DNA of 28,771 bases from an uncultured Porphyromonadaceae bacterium (GTDB lineage Bacteria > Bacteroidota > Bacteroidia > Bacteroidales > Muribaculaceae): positions 1 to 28,771 of the forward strand of contig CALAVE010000024.1 in NCBI GenBank assembly GCA_937892215.1, given 5' to 3'. This document shows positions 16,044-23,615 of the stretch, in pieces. The notes beneath the pieces were generated by a model that saw nothing but the letters and a program-made list of their open reading frames with translations, did not search any database and was not told the DNA's origin. Every line of letters begins with the position of its first letter. The stretch's first letter is position 1. The position numbers were made by a program, and so were the translations under genes.

Positions 16044-16664
16044 ATGAAAAGGTTATTACATCTCTTATCCGCAGCAGCCATTATGCTGCTCGCTTTCTCG
16101 GCTTGCGACAAGCCGAGCAGTTACAACTTTGAGGTCCGTTGCGATGTTGACCCTTCTTTCTCTCGCGACAAGGCCGCACTTTGGATTGTCGATAATGACT
16201 ACGGCAAGCGTATCATGCTCGCATCTCAAGAGAATCCTAACGGCCACTTCGCTCTGAAAGGGCAAATCGACCGACCCACTCTTGCCTTCCTCAAGTTCAA
16301 TAACGACACCACTCCGTTCTTCTTCGTACTTGAGCCCACGCTCATCTCCATCACCATCAATCCTGAGAACGTGATCATCAGCGGAGGGGATGCCAATAGT
16401 GAATACGCGCAGTTCATCCGTCAATACAAAGACATTTCCAATAAAATCACCAGCAACAACCGCCGCTACGTCCGTCTCGTGTGCGATTCCACCCTCACCC
16501 GCGAGCAGGAACGCGCGCTCGCATTCCGCGACAGCACTCTCAGCGACTCCCTCCAGATGCTCGTCATTAACGGCATCCACCGCGAAGGCCCTCTCTCCGC
16601 CATCATCACACAGCGCTACCTCCACATCCTCGACTCCACCCACATCTCCCTCCTCCATCCCTAA
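16044..16664 (+). CDS. DUF4369-type lipoprotein lacking a thioredoxin domain
   Basis: A 206-residue predicted lipoprotein: the signal sequence MKRLLHLLSAAAIML ends in the lipobox-like AFSAC, with Cys21 as the lipidated residue. Residues 25-130 fit the DUF4369 beta-rich domain (YNFEVRCDVD, then HFALKGQID and PTLISITINPENVIISGG). In most Bacteroidales relatives this domain precedes a TlpA/ResA-like thioredoxin domain. Here the protein ends after about 75 helical residues with no CxxC motif, so redox activity is not expected. The real start cannot be further downstream without destroying the signal peptide. Function is unknown; location is predicted to be the cell envelope. The 3' neighbour is convergent. 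Confidence 0.75.
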   Translation: MKRLLHLLSAAAIMLLAFSACDKPSSYNFEVRCDVDPSFSRDKAALWIVDNDYGKRIMLASQENPNGHFALKGQIDRPTLAFLKFNNDTTPFFFVLEPTLISITINPENVIISGGDANSEYAQFIRQYKDISNKITSNNRRYVRLVCDSTLTREQERALAFRDSTLSDSLQMLVINGIHREGPLSAIITQRYLHILDSTHISLLHP

Positions 16665-16720
16665 ACCGGTTCGGATAATAGGATTTGCGCTCCCCACAAA
16701 ACTCGCACAAAGAAATAATC

Positions 16721-16759
16721 GCGAGGCAGAGAAACCGTTCCGGGTCCACCCTGCCTCGC
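16721..16759. other. 9-bp inverted repeat between convergent genes (possible weak terminator)
   Basis: GCGAGGCAG (16721-16729) and CTGCCTCGC (16751-16759) are perfect complements around a 21-nt loop, in the 121-nt gap between the DUF4369 gene and the MORN gene, which point at each other. Neither side has a continuous U-tract, so an intrinsic terminator is possible but not proven. Confidence 0.4.
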
Positions 16760-16785
16760 ACATATTAATCCGTATTTCCTTATCA

Positions 16786-17439
16786 CTACATATCGTTACC
16801 GTTAACCACTTCACCTGCTTTGCGACCGTACTTATCGTGCCACAAGCCGTTCCATGGACTCGACACATCGCTGCCGGGCTGCAACCTGAACTCTCCCTCA
16901 TAGTAGTCTCCTTCGGGCGTTACGTACACGCCTTGAACCCACAGGTTATTCTGTATCACTCCGTGAAATGAGTCTCCGTCAGAAAGCCAGTAATGCTCAT
17001 TCTCACCATCAAAATTCCCATCCACAAAGTGACCGGAGTAAACGCTTCCATCATCAAACACCATCACTCCTCGTCCATGTGGAGCGAACAGTTCTTTATC
17101 CCAGTCTCCCGTGTATTTGCCGTTACCCAGCGGACTTCTCCACTCCATTCCCATAACGGTTTCAAGCTTTTCTCCTTGCGGCACATAGTTCACCACAAGC
17201 ACATTTGCCGGCTTCGGGGATGAGTAACTTGCTCTTACGCCCTCATAAGTACGCTGAGGCTGATTGTCATAGTCATATTGCGGTTGCGGTTGCGATTGCA
17301 CCTGCTTCTGCTCCTGCTCCTGCTTTTTGTCATTATCGATGGTGCCGGTCAGAGTCACTATCTTAGCATCCACACAAGTGGAGCCAAACAGGCACAACAA
17401 TGTCACCAACAACTCTTTTATTGTATTTCTCATATTCAT
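16786..17439 (-). CDS. Exported MORN-repeat protein
   Basis: The 217-residue protein has a signal peptide (LLVTLLCLFGSTCVDA, cut predicted after VDA). An (X-Q)8 dipeptide run follows (KQEQEQKQVQSQPQPQ), then a MORN-like region with GKYTGDWDKELFAPHGRGVM, DGSVYSGHFVDGNFDGENEH and GDYYEGEFRLQPG. MORN motifs are short beta-hairpins that often mediate protein or lipid contacts. The start at 17439 (or ATG 17433, two codons later) is chosen because the signal peptide begins there; an in-frame ATG at 17520 would put 27 polar residues in front. It lies 119 nt downstream of the second FGE-like gene on the same strand and is probably the last gene of that operon, though a promoter in the gap cannot be excluded. 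Confidence 0.8.
   Translation of the reverse strand: MNMRNTIKELLVTLLCLFGSTCVDAKIVTLTGTIDNDKKQEQEQKQVQSQPQPQYDYDNQPQRTYEGVRASYSSPKPANVLVVNYVPQGEKLETVMGMEWRSPLGNGKYTGDWDKELFAPHGRGVMVFDDGSVYSGHFVDGNFDGENEHYWLSDGDSFHGVIQNNLWVQGVYVTPEGDYYEGEFRLQPGSDVSSPWNGLWHDKYGRKAGEVVNGNDM
17278..17325. repeat. Hexanucleotide repeat tract, eight imperfect units
   Basis: Eight consecutive 6-nt units (TTGCGG, TTGCGG, TTGCGA, TTGCAC, CTGCTT, CTGCTC, CTGCTC, CTGCTT) lie inside the MORN gene. On the coding strand each unit encodes Gln plus one variable residue. Changes in unit number would keep the frame and only alter linker length. Confidence 0.8.
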
Positions 17440-17558
17440 ATTAATTTTTCTTTTTGTAGGCACTTGAGATGACTCTGAATTTATATCGAGCAGATGCCGG
17501 TAGAAAACAAAATCAGCCAAGAATACATCCTTACTTTAATTAATTTATAGAACAATAC

Positions 17559-18680
17559 TTAATAATCTAATGCGAGACGTAAGCCCAAACCTGGGTCGCG
17601 GTTAGTATCTATATTCATGTAGCGACTCGACACGCGACACAAACGAACAGCGTCAAACCAGCTACCGCCACGAATAATCCTATATTCTCCCGTTGTTGGA
17701 CCTTGTGGGTCAGTGAGGCCGTTACTCTTTGCATAATAACTATTGCTGTACCAGTCCTCACACCATTCCCAAACGTTGCCGTTCATATCATACAAGCCGA
17801 GTTCATTCGGGGCTTTAGTTCCCACTATATGCGGCCGGCGCTCACTGTTCACCTCATTCCAAGTCACCTCCTGAGCATTATTTCCGCCGGCAAACTTCGC
17901 GCCGTTGCTGTAGTTGCCTCCTCGCGCGGCAAATTCCCATTCCGCCTCAGTTGGCAAGCGGAAACGCATTCCGGTCAGTGCGTTGAGCCTATCAATAAAC
18001 GTATGACAATCCACCCAACTTATCATCTCCACGGGGAATCGGTCTTTATCCTCACCATAATAATTCGATGGATAATCATCCATCACTGCATTCCACTCCT
18101 CTTGTGTCACCTCATATTTTGAGATAAAGAACGATGAAATGGTCACATAGTGCATCGGTGCCTCAGTGTCGTATGCCTCACTCTGCTGCTCAGGTGTAGC
18201 GCCCATATAATAAGACCCGCCTTCTATATCCACCATATTGTCTATAAGACGTTGTATTACATCCACCTTCTTCGGGTCTTTTAGTGCCTTTTTTACCCAT
18301 TCTGGTTGAGAAGCGCTTTGCGCATATCTACGTTCCGCCTCATCTCCACTGTTCCGGATTTCTACAGTCTCAACTGGACGGTATTCTCGTGCCTGCTCGG
18401 TAACGGAATTTCCCACATTTTCTTTAATCTCGCGAGAAGAAGAAGTTTGCACCTCGCGCGATGGGTCTGCTTTGGCACCTCCTTGAGAAAATCGGCCGAA
18501 GCGACCCTTAGAAATTCCACCAGTCGTTGTCTGAGTGGATTCTTCTGTCTGGCTTTGAACCTGAGATGTTTTATTACGCGAAAAACGGCCTTTTTTGGCC
18601 TCATCTGCCATAACCACTGTCGGTAACAAGGCTATGACAAGAATCATTATTAACCGCTTTGTTATCTTGTTTGTTTTCAT
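17559..18680 (-). CDS. Exported FGE-like (SUMF1/EgtB/PvdO superfamily) protein, lacks first catalytic Cys
   Basis: The 373-residue protein has a signal peptide (cut predicted after VVMA, about residue 25). A low-complexity linker follows with two GRF motifs (KKGRFSRNK, SKGRFGRFSQ). From about residue 150 it has a complete FGE-sulfatase domain: GGSYYMGA, ISKYEVTQEEWNAVM, RLPTEAEWEFAARGG, MNGNVWEWCEDWY and RIIRGGSWFDAVRLCRVSSR. In true FGE the last motif is GGSW-x-C-x4-C; here the first Cys position is Asp343 and only the second (Cys348) remains. Sulfatase activation is therefore unlikely; a binding or other enzymatic role is possible. The start at 18680 is preferred to ATG 18728, which would overlap the upstream gene and lack a signal peptide at its front. 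Confidence 0.88.
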   Translation of the reverse strand: MKTNKITKRLIMILVIALLPTVVMADEAKKGRFSRNKTSQVQSQTEESTQTTTGGISKGRFGRFSQGGAKADPSREVQTSSSREIKENVGNSVTEQAREYRPVETVEIRNSGDEAERRYAQSASQPEWVKKALKDPKKVDVIQRLIDNMVDIEGGSYYMGATPEQQSEAYDTEAPMHYVTISSFFISKYEVTQEEWNAVMDDYPSNYYGEDKDRFPVEMISWVDCHTFIDRLNALTGMRFRLPTEAEWEFAARGGNYSNGAKFAGGNNAQEVTWNEVNSERRPHIVGTKAPNELGLYDMNGNVWEWCEDWYSNSYYAKSNGLTDPQGPTTGEYRIIRGGSWFDAVRLCRVSSRYMNIDTNRDPGLGLRLALDY

Positions 18681-18699
18681 ATTCAACAGTCTAAAACTA

Positions 18700-19512
18700 T
18701 CAGTTATCCAGCACCAATCTGAAACCACACGTCGATGAACGGTCTCCCTTATTTGCCGTAATCACCGACTCCATAAGCAAGCGTATCTCATCACAGTCGT
18801 AAGCACCGCCACAGGCCAGATACTCACCTTTAATCGACGTGTCATCATTCACACACCACTCCTGAACATTTCCGTTAACATCGTACAGACCATATAGGTT
18901 CGGCCGCTTGCGCCCCACTTCGTGCGTCTGTGAAGAACTGTTACGGTTATACCATGCCTCTGCAGTGAAGTCTGCTCCTTCTTTCATCGAAGTCTTCTTA
19001 CCGTCTTCCAGCATCACATCCTCTGAACCGGTTGCGGCTTTGAGCCACTCCTTGCGTGTTGGTAGCCTGTACCGTTTACCGCTCATCTTGTTCAATCTGC
19101 TTATAAACATTTCACAGTCCTCAATGCTGACATTTTCCACAGGCAAGTCATCTCCCTTGAACATCGATGGATTTGCGTTCATAATCACACGCCATTCTCC
19201 TTGTGTAATCTCATATCTACTTATTTTTATTCTACTTTCAGGTATAGACACCATATTATCGGCTATTCGCCTTAGCACTATATCAATTTCAGCACGGTTA
19301 TTATTGTTTATACGGTTACTCGCTCGGCGTGGTCCACGAAAACCTTGAAAACTTTGCACAGTCTCCTCGGGCTCTTCAGCCTTAGGCTCCACTTTCATCT
19401 CTTGCTGTCTCGCATTTCGAGATTGCATGCCATGACGTGCATGCACCGACATCTGTCCTTGCGCAGTCAAACAAGAAATAAGTAACAACAAGACTAAAAT
19501 AGACTTACTCAT
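18700..19512 (-). CDS. Exported divergent FGE-like protein, lacks second catalytic Cys
   Basis: The 270-residue protein has a signal peptide (MSKSILVLLLLISCLTAQG) and a basic, Gln- and Asn-rich linker (to about residue 75). A shortened FGE-sulfatase domain follows: ISRYEITQGEWRVIM, DLPVENVSIEDCEMFISRLN, YRLPTRKEWLKAATG, LYDVNGNVQEWC and a final GGAYDCDEIRLL. The roughly 30-residue segment usually bearing GG-F-MG and the P-h-V strand is missing: NMVSIPE runs straight into SRIKISRYEIT. At the catalytic motif Cys240 aligns with the first FGE Cys, but the second is Leu245. It is the first gene after a strong promoter; the second FGE-like gene follows after 19 nt. It looks like a diverged paralogue; its activity is unknown. 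Confidence 0.85.
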   Translation of the reverse strand: MSKSILVLLLLISCLTAQGQMSVHARHGMQSRNARQQEMKVEPKAEEPEETVQSFQGFRGPRRASNRINNNNRAEIDIVLRRIADNMVSIPESRIKISRYEITQGEWRVIMNANPSMFKGDDLPVENVSIEDCEMFISRLNKMSGKRYRLPTRKEWLKAATGSEDVMLEDGKKTSMKEGADFTAEAWYNRNSSSQTHEVGRKRPNLYGLYDVNGNVQEWCVNDDTSIKGEYLACGGAYDCDEIRLLMESVITANKGDRSSTCGFRLVLDN

Positions 19513-19568
19513 TCTTCTAAATTCTTAATTCTTAATATTCAATATGAACTCATATTCAAAATCGACCA

Positions 19569-19599
19569 CAAAATTAATCATTTCCATCATCTTAACCAA
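19569..19599 (-). promoter_or_regulatory. Promoter for the FGE-like/MORN operon
   Basis: On the minus strand GTTGG (TTG is the complement of 19597-19599), a 20-nt spacer and TAATTTTG (complement of 19569-19576) match the Bacteroidetes -33/-7 arrangement. The box ends 56 nt before the first FGE-like ATG. Confidence 0.7.
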
Positions 19600-19669
19600 C
19601 GTAAACTTGAAAAAACTATATTTTCAGCAAGTTTTGGTTGCTTTCTCAAGACCACCCCATTCTTTTCCG

Positions 19670-20212
19670 CTAACTGCTCTGCAGCTCAGCCACCACATGC
19701 CTAAGTAGTCCCAGATTCTCATTGCATAGCCACCGGCCACATCGCTCCACGACCACGGCAATCGCATTCCTGCTCGTCACAGTGCCGTCTGCAAGCAGAT
19801 TCACCACCAGTCGCAGACCTGCATACTGAACAAGTCGGCATTCATCTGCCAGCAAGGTGCAAGCCACTTCCTCAGCGCTTGCCACACGACGTAGCAATCG
19901 GTGACACAGCACATCTGCCTCTTCCTCGCTTTGCACTCCTCTCGCCCACTCCAGCGCCTGCTCTGCCGTCATTTCTGCCGGAGGGAAAAGCACCGGTGCC
20001 GCCAGTCGGCACTCACGGTGTTTCACATCGGCCCACAAAGCAGAGGCAAGCGCTACCATCGGTTCATATCGCCTCGCTATCGTCACCACATCCACCAGCA
20101 TACAACCCATTATCACTGCATGCGGGTCACCGCTCTTCCGCAACGCGTCTGCCATCACACCGTTACGATACGCGAAAAAGTCCTTCTTTATTTCACTCAG
20201 AATCTTCTCCAT
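19670..20212 (-). CDS. HEAT-like protein resembling DNA alkylation repair AlkD family
   Basis: The 180-residue helical protein begins EKILSEIKKDFFAYRNGVMADALRK in the manner of Bacteroidales AlkD-like HEAT proteins (only the first part is diagnostic). It continues with paired helices such as ASALWADVKHRECRLAAPVL, where ALW-D-HRECR-LA resembles the AlkD repeat LW-d--rE-r-lA. True AlkD removes cationic alkylated bases; I cannot confirm its catalytic Asp/Trp residues here, and the protein is shorter than the usual 210-240 residues, so it may be a structural relative. It lies 67 nt downstream of the DPP III gene on the same strand and could be co-transcribed with it. Confidence 0.6.
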   Translation of the reverse strand: MEKILSEIKKDFFAYRNGVMADALRKSGDPHAVIMGCMLVDVVTIARRYEPMVALASALWADVKHRECRLAAPVLFPPAEMTAEQALEWARGVQSEEEADVLCHRLLRRVASAEEVACTLLADECRLVQYAGLRLVVNLLADGTVTSRNAIAVVVERCGRWLCNENLGLLRHVVAELQSS

Positions 20213-20279
20213 AGTTCCTTGATTAAACTAAGGGCGCGGTCCCATTGCCACGCCCATAAATCCGTTATTCCAATACTGT

Positions 20280-22310
20280 TCACAGTTTGCGAGTCAGCGG
20301 TGAGTAGTCACGCGAGTAGCGAAGCATCTGGTCCACATAGTTCTCTCCGTATTCAACCTTCACGTCGGTAATGTTGCCGTTTGCGTCTTTAACCGGAGTG
20401 TAGATTGGATTCACAAATCCTTTGTAAGGCGCTATGTTCAGGCGTGCGTAGCGCTCCAGTACCTCTTTGTGTATCTCGGGGTCAACCTTAACGCCGTAAG
20501 TCTCCACCAACTGGCGGCCTGCCTCATAATCGCCTTCCGACTTGATGCGCTGCACTTCTGCCAGCAGGCGCCCGAAGAGGACACGCAGTTTCTCATAATC
20601 GTTCACCTTGACGTAAGTCTTGCCGTCACGTTTCACGTACTCTATCACGTTGTCAGCCTTGCCGTTCTCGTAGCACCACTCGCTGATGAACTTGCGGTTC
20701 CGCATGTGCGACTCCTCTATGTCCTTTCCGGGCTCAATGCGGGTAAGTTGGGTCATCAGGCCGTTCATTATGTACTTGTAGTACTCGGCCTTGTATGCCT
20801 CCGGATCATCAAAGATGCCCAGTTCCAGCAGTTTGGGGTCTGCAAGGTAATACAGCGCGAATAGGTCGGCGCGACCTTCCTCCAGCGTGGAGCCGTAGGC
20901 TTTAAGTGCGTCTTGGTCCACTCCCGGCAGCAGTTTGCCGCTTGCGTGGCCCAGGCACTCGTGCAGGTCGGTGTGCAGTTTGTCGGCCAGTGTCAAGTTC
21001 TTCTTCATCATCTTCACCTCAGCGTCACTGTAGGCGAATTCTTCATTGAATCCTGTTCCGCTTGCCACTTCATCGTATGCGTCGGTTATGTTCTCTATCG
21101 TCACCGACTTCGACCCGTGAGCGGCGCGTATCCAGTTGGAGTTTGGCAGGTTGATGCCTATCGGGGTCGAGGGGTAACTGTCACCGGCAAGGATGGCAGC
21201 CGTGATAACCTTGGCGGTCACGCCTTTCACGTTCTCCTTCTTGAACCTGTCATCCACCGGCGAGTTGTGCTCAAAATATGCGGCGTTGCTGCTAATCAAC
21301 TCGGTGCGGTGCGACGCTGCCTTGTTCTTGAAGTTCACCATACCTTCCCACGAACCGGTCATTCCCAGAGGGTCTCCGTAACTCTCTATAAAGCCGTTGA
21401 TGAAATCCACGTCGCTGCTGGTCTCTTCTGCCCACAGTATCGAGTATTCGTCAAATGTCTTCAGGCTTCCTGTCACATAGAACTCTATCAGTTTGTCTAT
21501 ATATGCGCGCTGTGCGGCGTTCTCGGCAAACTCGGCTGCTCGCTTCAGGTTCACCACTATCTTGGTTATGGCGTCGCTGTAAAGGCCTCCCACCATGTAG
21601 GGTTTCTCCACCACTTTGCCGTTCTCTTTCACCACCTTGGTGTTCAGGCCCCACATCACCGGCGTGGCGTCGGTGGTGTCTTTCAGGGCGTTGTAGTAGT
21701 CCTCAACTTCTTGTTGGGTTACTCCTTCGTAAAGGTTTGTGGCCGAAGTGAGTATCAGGTCTTCGCCGTCGGCCTGATTCACTCGTTTCGCAAGGTACGT
21801 TGGGTCGAATATCACCTTGTCCAGCACCGCAAGGAACTCGCTCACGCTCTGCCCTGCCGCCAGCGGCAATTTCTTCGTGCCCAGTTTTTTCACCTGCTTG
21901 TCGAAGAACTTCTGACTGAACTCCGGCACAAACTTATCCATGCCGTAGTGATGGTAGATTCCGTTACCGAACCATGTCTGCTTCAGATACTTCTCCAGCC
22001 CCTTAAAGTCTTTGTCCTCGCGATTGCCGTCATAGTTCACGTATATCTGCTCCAGGGTCTGACGTATCACCAGGTTGTACTTCCCGTTCTGGTCCGTCAG
22101 GATGTCGCGGCCTTGAAGCGCTGCCTCGGTGAGATAGTACACCAGTTGCTTCTGATTCAGACTCAAGTCCTCAAATCCGGGAACCTGATAACGCAGCACC
22201 TCTATGTCGGCAAAGCGGTCCACGTTGAAGTCAAACTTCGCATTCTCTCCCATAAGTCCGTTAGTCGTTAATGTTGCCACTGCTATGGCGATGATAAATT
22301 TCTGTCGCAT
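20280..22310 (-). CDS. Exported dipeptidyl-peptidase III (M49 metallopeptidase)
   Basis: The 676-residue zinc peptidase has the M49 hallmarks: HECLGH at residues 450-455 (HExxxH zinc motif with catalytic Glu451) and EEGRAD at 477-482, which supplies the third zinc ligand. M49 enzymes release dipeptides from the N-terminus of oligopeptides. The N-terminus (MRQKFIIAIAVATLTTNGLMG) looks like a signal peptide, so it probably works in the periplasm or envelope, as in other Bacteroidales members. Length agrees with the Bacteroides form. A promoter with good spacing lies upstream. The AlkD-like gene follows after 67 nt. Confidence 0.95.
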   Translation of the reverse strand: MRQKFIIAIAVATLTTNGLMGENAKFDFNVDRFADIEVLRYQVPGFEDLSLNQKQLVYYLTEAALQGRDILTDQNGKYNLVIRQTLEQIYVNYDGNREDKDFKGLEKYLKQTWFGNGIYHHYGMDKFVPEFSQKFFDKQVKKLGTKKLPLAAGQSVSEFLAVLDKVIFDPTYLAKRVNQADGEDLILTSATNLYEGVTQQEVEDYYNALKDTTDATPVMWGLNTKVVKENGKVVEKPYMVGGLYSDAITKIVVNLKRAAEFAENAAQRAYIDKLIEFYVTGSLKTFDEYSILWAEETSSDVDFINGFIESYGDPLGMTGSWEGMVNFKNKAASHRTELISSNAAYFEHNSPVDDRFKKENVKGVTAKVITAAILAGDSYPSTPIGINLPNSNWIRAAHGSKSVTIENITDAYDEVASGTGFNEEFAYSDAEVKMMKKNLTLADKLHTDLHECLGHASGKLLPGVDQDALKAYGSTLEEGRADLFALYYLADPKLLELGIFDDPEAYKAEYYKYIMNGLMTQLTRIEPGKDIEESHMRNRKFISEWCYENGKADNVIEYVKRDGKTYVKVNDYEKLRVLFGRLLAEVQRIKSEGDYEAGRQLVETYGVKVDPEIHKEVLERYARLNIAPYKGFVNPIYTPVKDANGNITDVKVEYGENYVDQMLRYSRDYSPLTRKL

Positions 22311-22358
22311 ATCTTCGTAGTTTTAATTTCATTTTTATCTCTCGTTCTTTTCACGCTG

Positions 22359-22389
22359 CAAAATTACTACATTCTGCAGCCCTTGTCAA
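22359..22389 (-). promoter_or_regulatory. Promoter for the DPP III gene
   Basis: On the minus strand TTG (complement of 22387-22389), a 20-nt spacer and TAATTTTG (complement of 22359-22366) match the Bacteroidetes promoter. The box ends 48 nt before the ATG. Confidence 0.68.
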
Positions 22390-22429
22390 TGCTATTTTCT
22401 AAAAATTTCAAATCGGCGCAATCCCGCTT

Positions 22430-23611
22430 CTATTCTACGTAGAGCACAAGTCCCTTCAGATACTCGCCCTCTGGGTGATATATGCTAATCGGGTGGTCGG
22501 CAGGCTGTGTGAGCTGGTGCAGAATTTTCACTTCTCTTCCGCTCATTGCGGCTGCGCTGAACACTGCCAGTCGGAACTGCTCCTTGTTCACTGCCTGCGA
22601 GCACGAGAACGTGAACAGGAGGCCGCCGCGCTTTATCTTCGCGAACGCACGCGCATTCAGCCGCCGGTAACCTATCAGCGCATTCTTCAGCGCGCTCTTG
22701 TGTTTGGCAAATGCGGGTGGGTCCAGCACTATCAGGTCGTAGTAGTCGCCGGGCATCGCCTCCAGATACTTGAAGGCATCTTCTACCACCGATTTGTGAC
22801 GCTCGTCATCCGGAAAATTCAGTGCCACGTTGTCTTCCGTCAGTTTTATCGCCTTGGCCGAACTGTCCACTGAGCACACTTCCTGCGCTCCGCCTCGCAT
22901 CGCGTAAAACGAGAAGCCGCCTGTGTAGCAGAACATATTCAGCACTCGTCTCCCTGCCGAATACCGTTCAAGCAGGCTGCGGCTCTCGCGCTGGTCCACG
23001 AAAAATCCGGTCTTCTGACCTCGAAGCCAGTCCACATGGAACTTAAGCCCGTTTTCAAGGGCCACATCGCCGTCATATTCGCCCACCAGATACTCGTTGG
23101 TCGAATCCAGGGCCGCCTTGTACGGCAGCGTGGTCTCGCTCTTGTAGTACACGTTCTTCACCAGCGTGCCAAGTTCGCCCACCAGGGCCGCCGATATCTG
23201 CTTCCGGGCAAAGTGCATCCCGGGCGAATGGGCCTGTACCACAGCGGTGTTCCCGTAGATGTCTATCACCAGACCGGGCAAGAAATCGCCCTCACCGTGA
23301 ACCAGACGAAACGAATTGTTGTCATCGCGCAGCAGGCCCAGGGTCTTGCGCATCTCAAACGCCGCCGCCAGCCGCTCCCTGAAGAACGCTTCATCTATCG
23401 CGCGGTCGTCAAATGTGAGCATCCTCACGGCTATGCTGCTGGCCTCGTAATGGCCGTTACCTATGAATCGCCCGTCATGTGCCAGCACGCTCACCGGGTC
23501 ACCGTCTTCCACGGCGTCTTTCCGGGCTATCGCCCCCGAAAACACCCACGGATGGAAGCGCTTCAGCGACTCGTCCTTTCCTTTGTGCAGTATTATTTGT
23601 TTGTAAATCAT
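22430..23611 (-). CDS. rlmI: 23S rRNA methyltransferase, RlmI-like (class I SAM-dependent)
   Basis: The 393-residue protein joins an N-terminal PUA RNA-binding domain (about residues 1-75, KRFHPWVFSGAIARKDAV) to a SAM-dependent methyltransferase domain. SAM-binding motif I is NMFCYTGGFSFYA, motif II lies at VCSVDSSAKAI, and DPPAFAKHK is motif IV, as in RlmI, which methylates C1962 of 23S rRNA to m5C. The block GFFVDQRESR before motif I is also characteristic. The gene is 4 nt downstream of rseP and ends the dxr-rseP-rlmI cluster. RlmI versus another COG1092 specificity is not decided by the motifs alone. Confidence 0.9.
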   Translation of the reverse strand: MIYKQIILHKGKDESLKRFHPWVFSGAIARKDAVEDGDPVSVLAHDGRFIGNGHYEASSIAVRMLTFDDRAIDEAFFRERLAAAFEMRKTLGLLRDDNNSFRLVHGEGDFLPGLVIDIYGNTAVVQAHSPGMHFARKQISAALVGELGTLVKNVYYKSETTLPYKAALDSTNEYLVGEYDGDVALENGLKFHVDWLRGQKTGFFVDQRESRSLLERYSAGRRVLNMFCYTGGFSFYAMRGGAQEVCSVDSSAKAIKLTEDNVALNFPDDERHKSVVEDAFKYLEAMPGDYYDLIVLDPPAFAKHKSALKNALIGYRRLNARAFAKIKRGGLLFTFSCSQAVNKEQFRLAVFSAAAMSGREVKILHQLTQPADHPISIYHPEGEYLKGLVLYVE

Positions 23612-23615
23612 TCTC

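Noticed and set aside
17559..19512. Calling the two FGE-like genes sulfatase-activating enzymes
   Set aside because: Each lacks one of the two catalytic cysteine positions, and no sulfatase gene is in the window.
20913..22271. Long open frame (452 codons) on the plus strand opposite the DPP III gene
   Set aside because: It is fully antisense to a clear M49 peptidase with intact motifs. Its translation is rich in His, Val and Leu, with no domain I recognise, as expected from the mirrored codon bias of the real gene.
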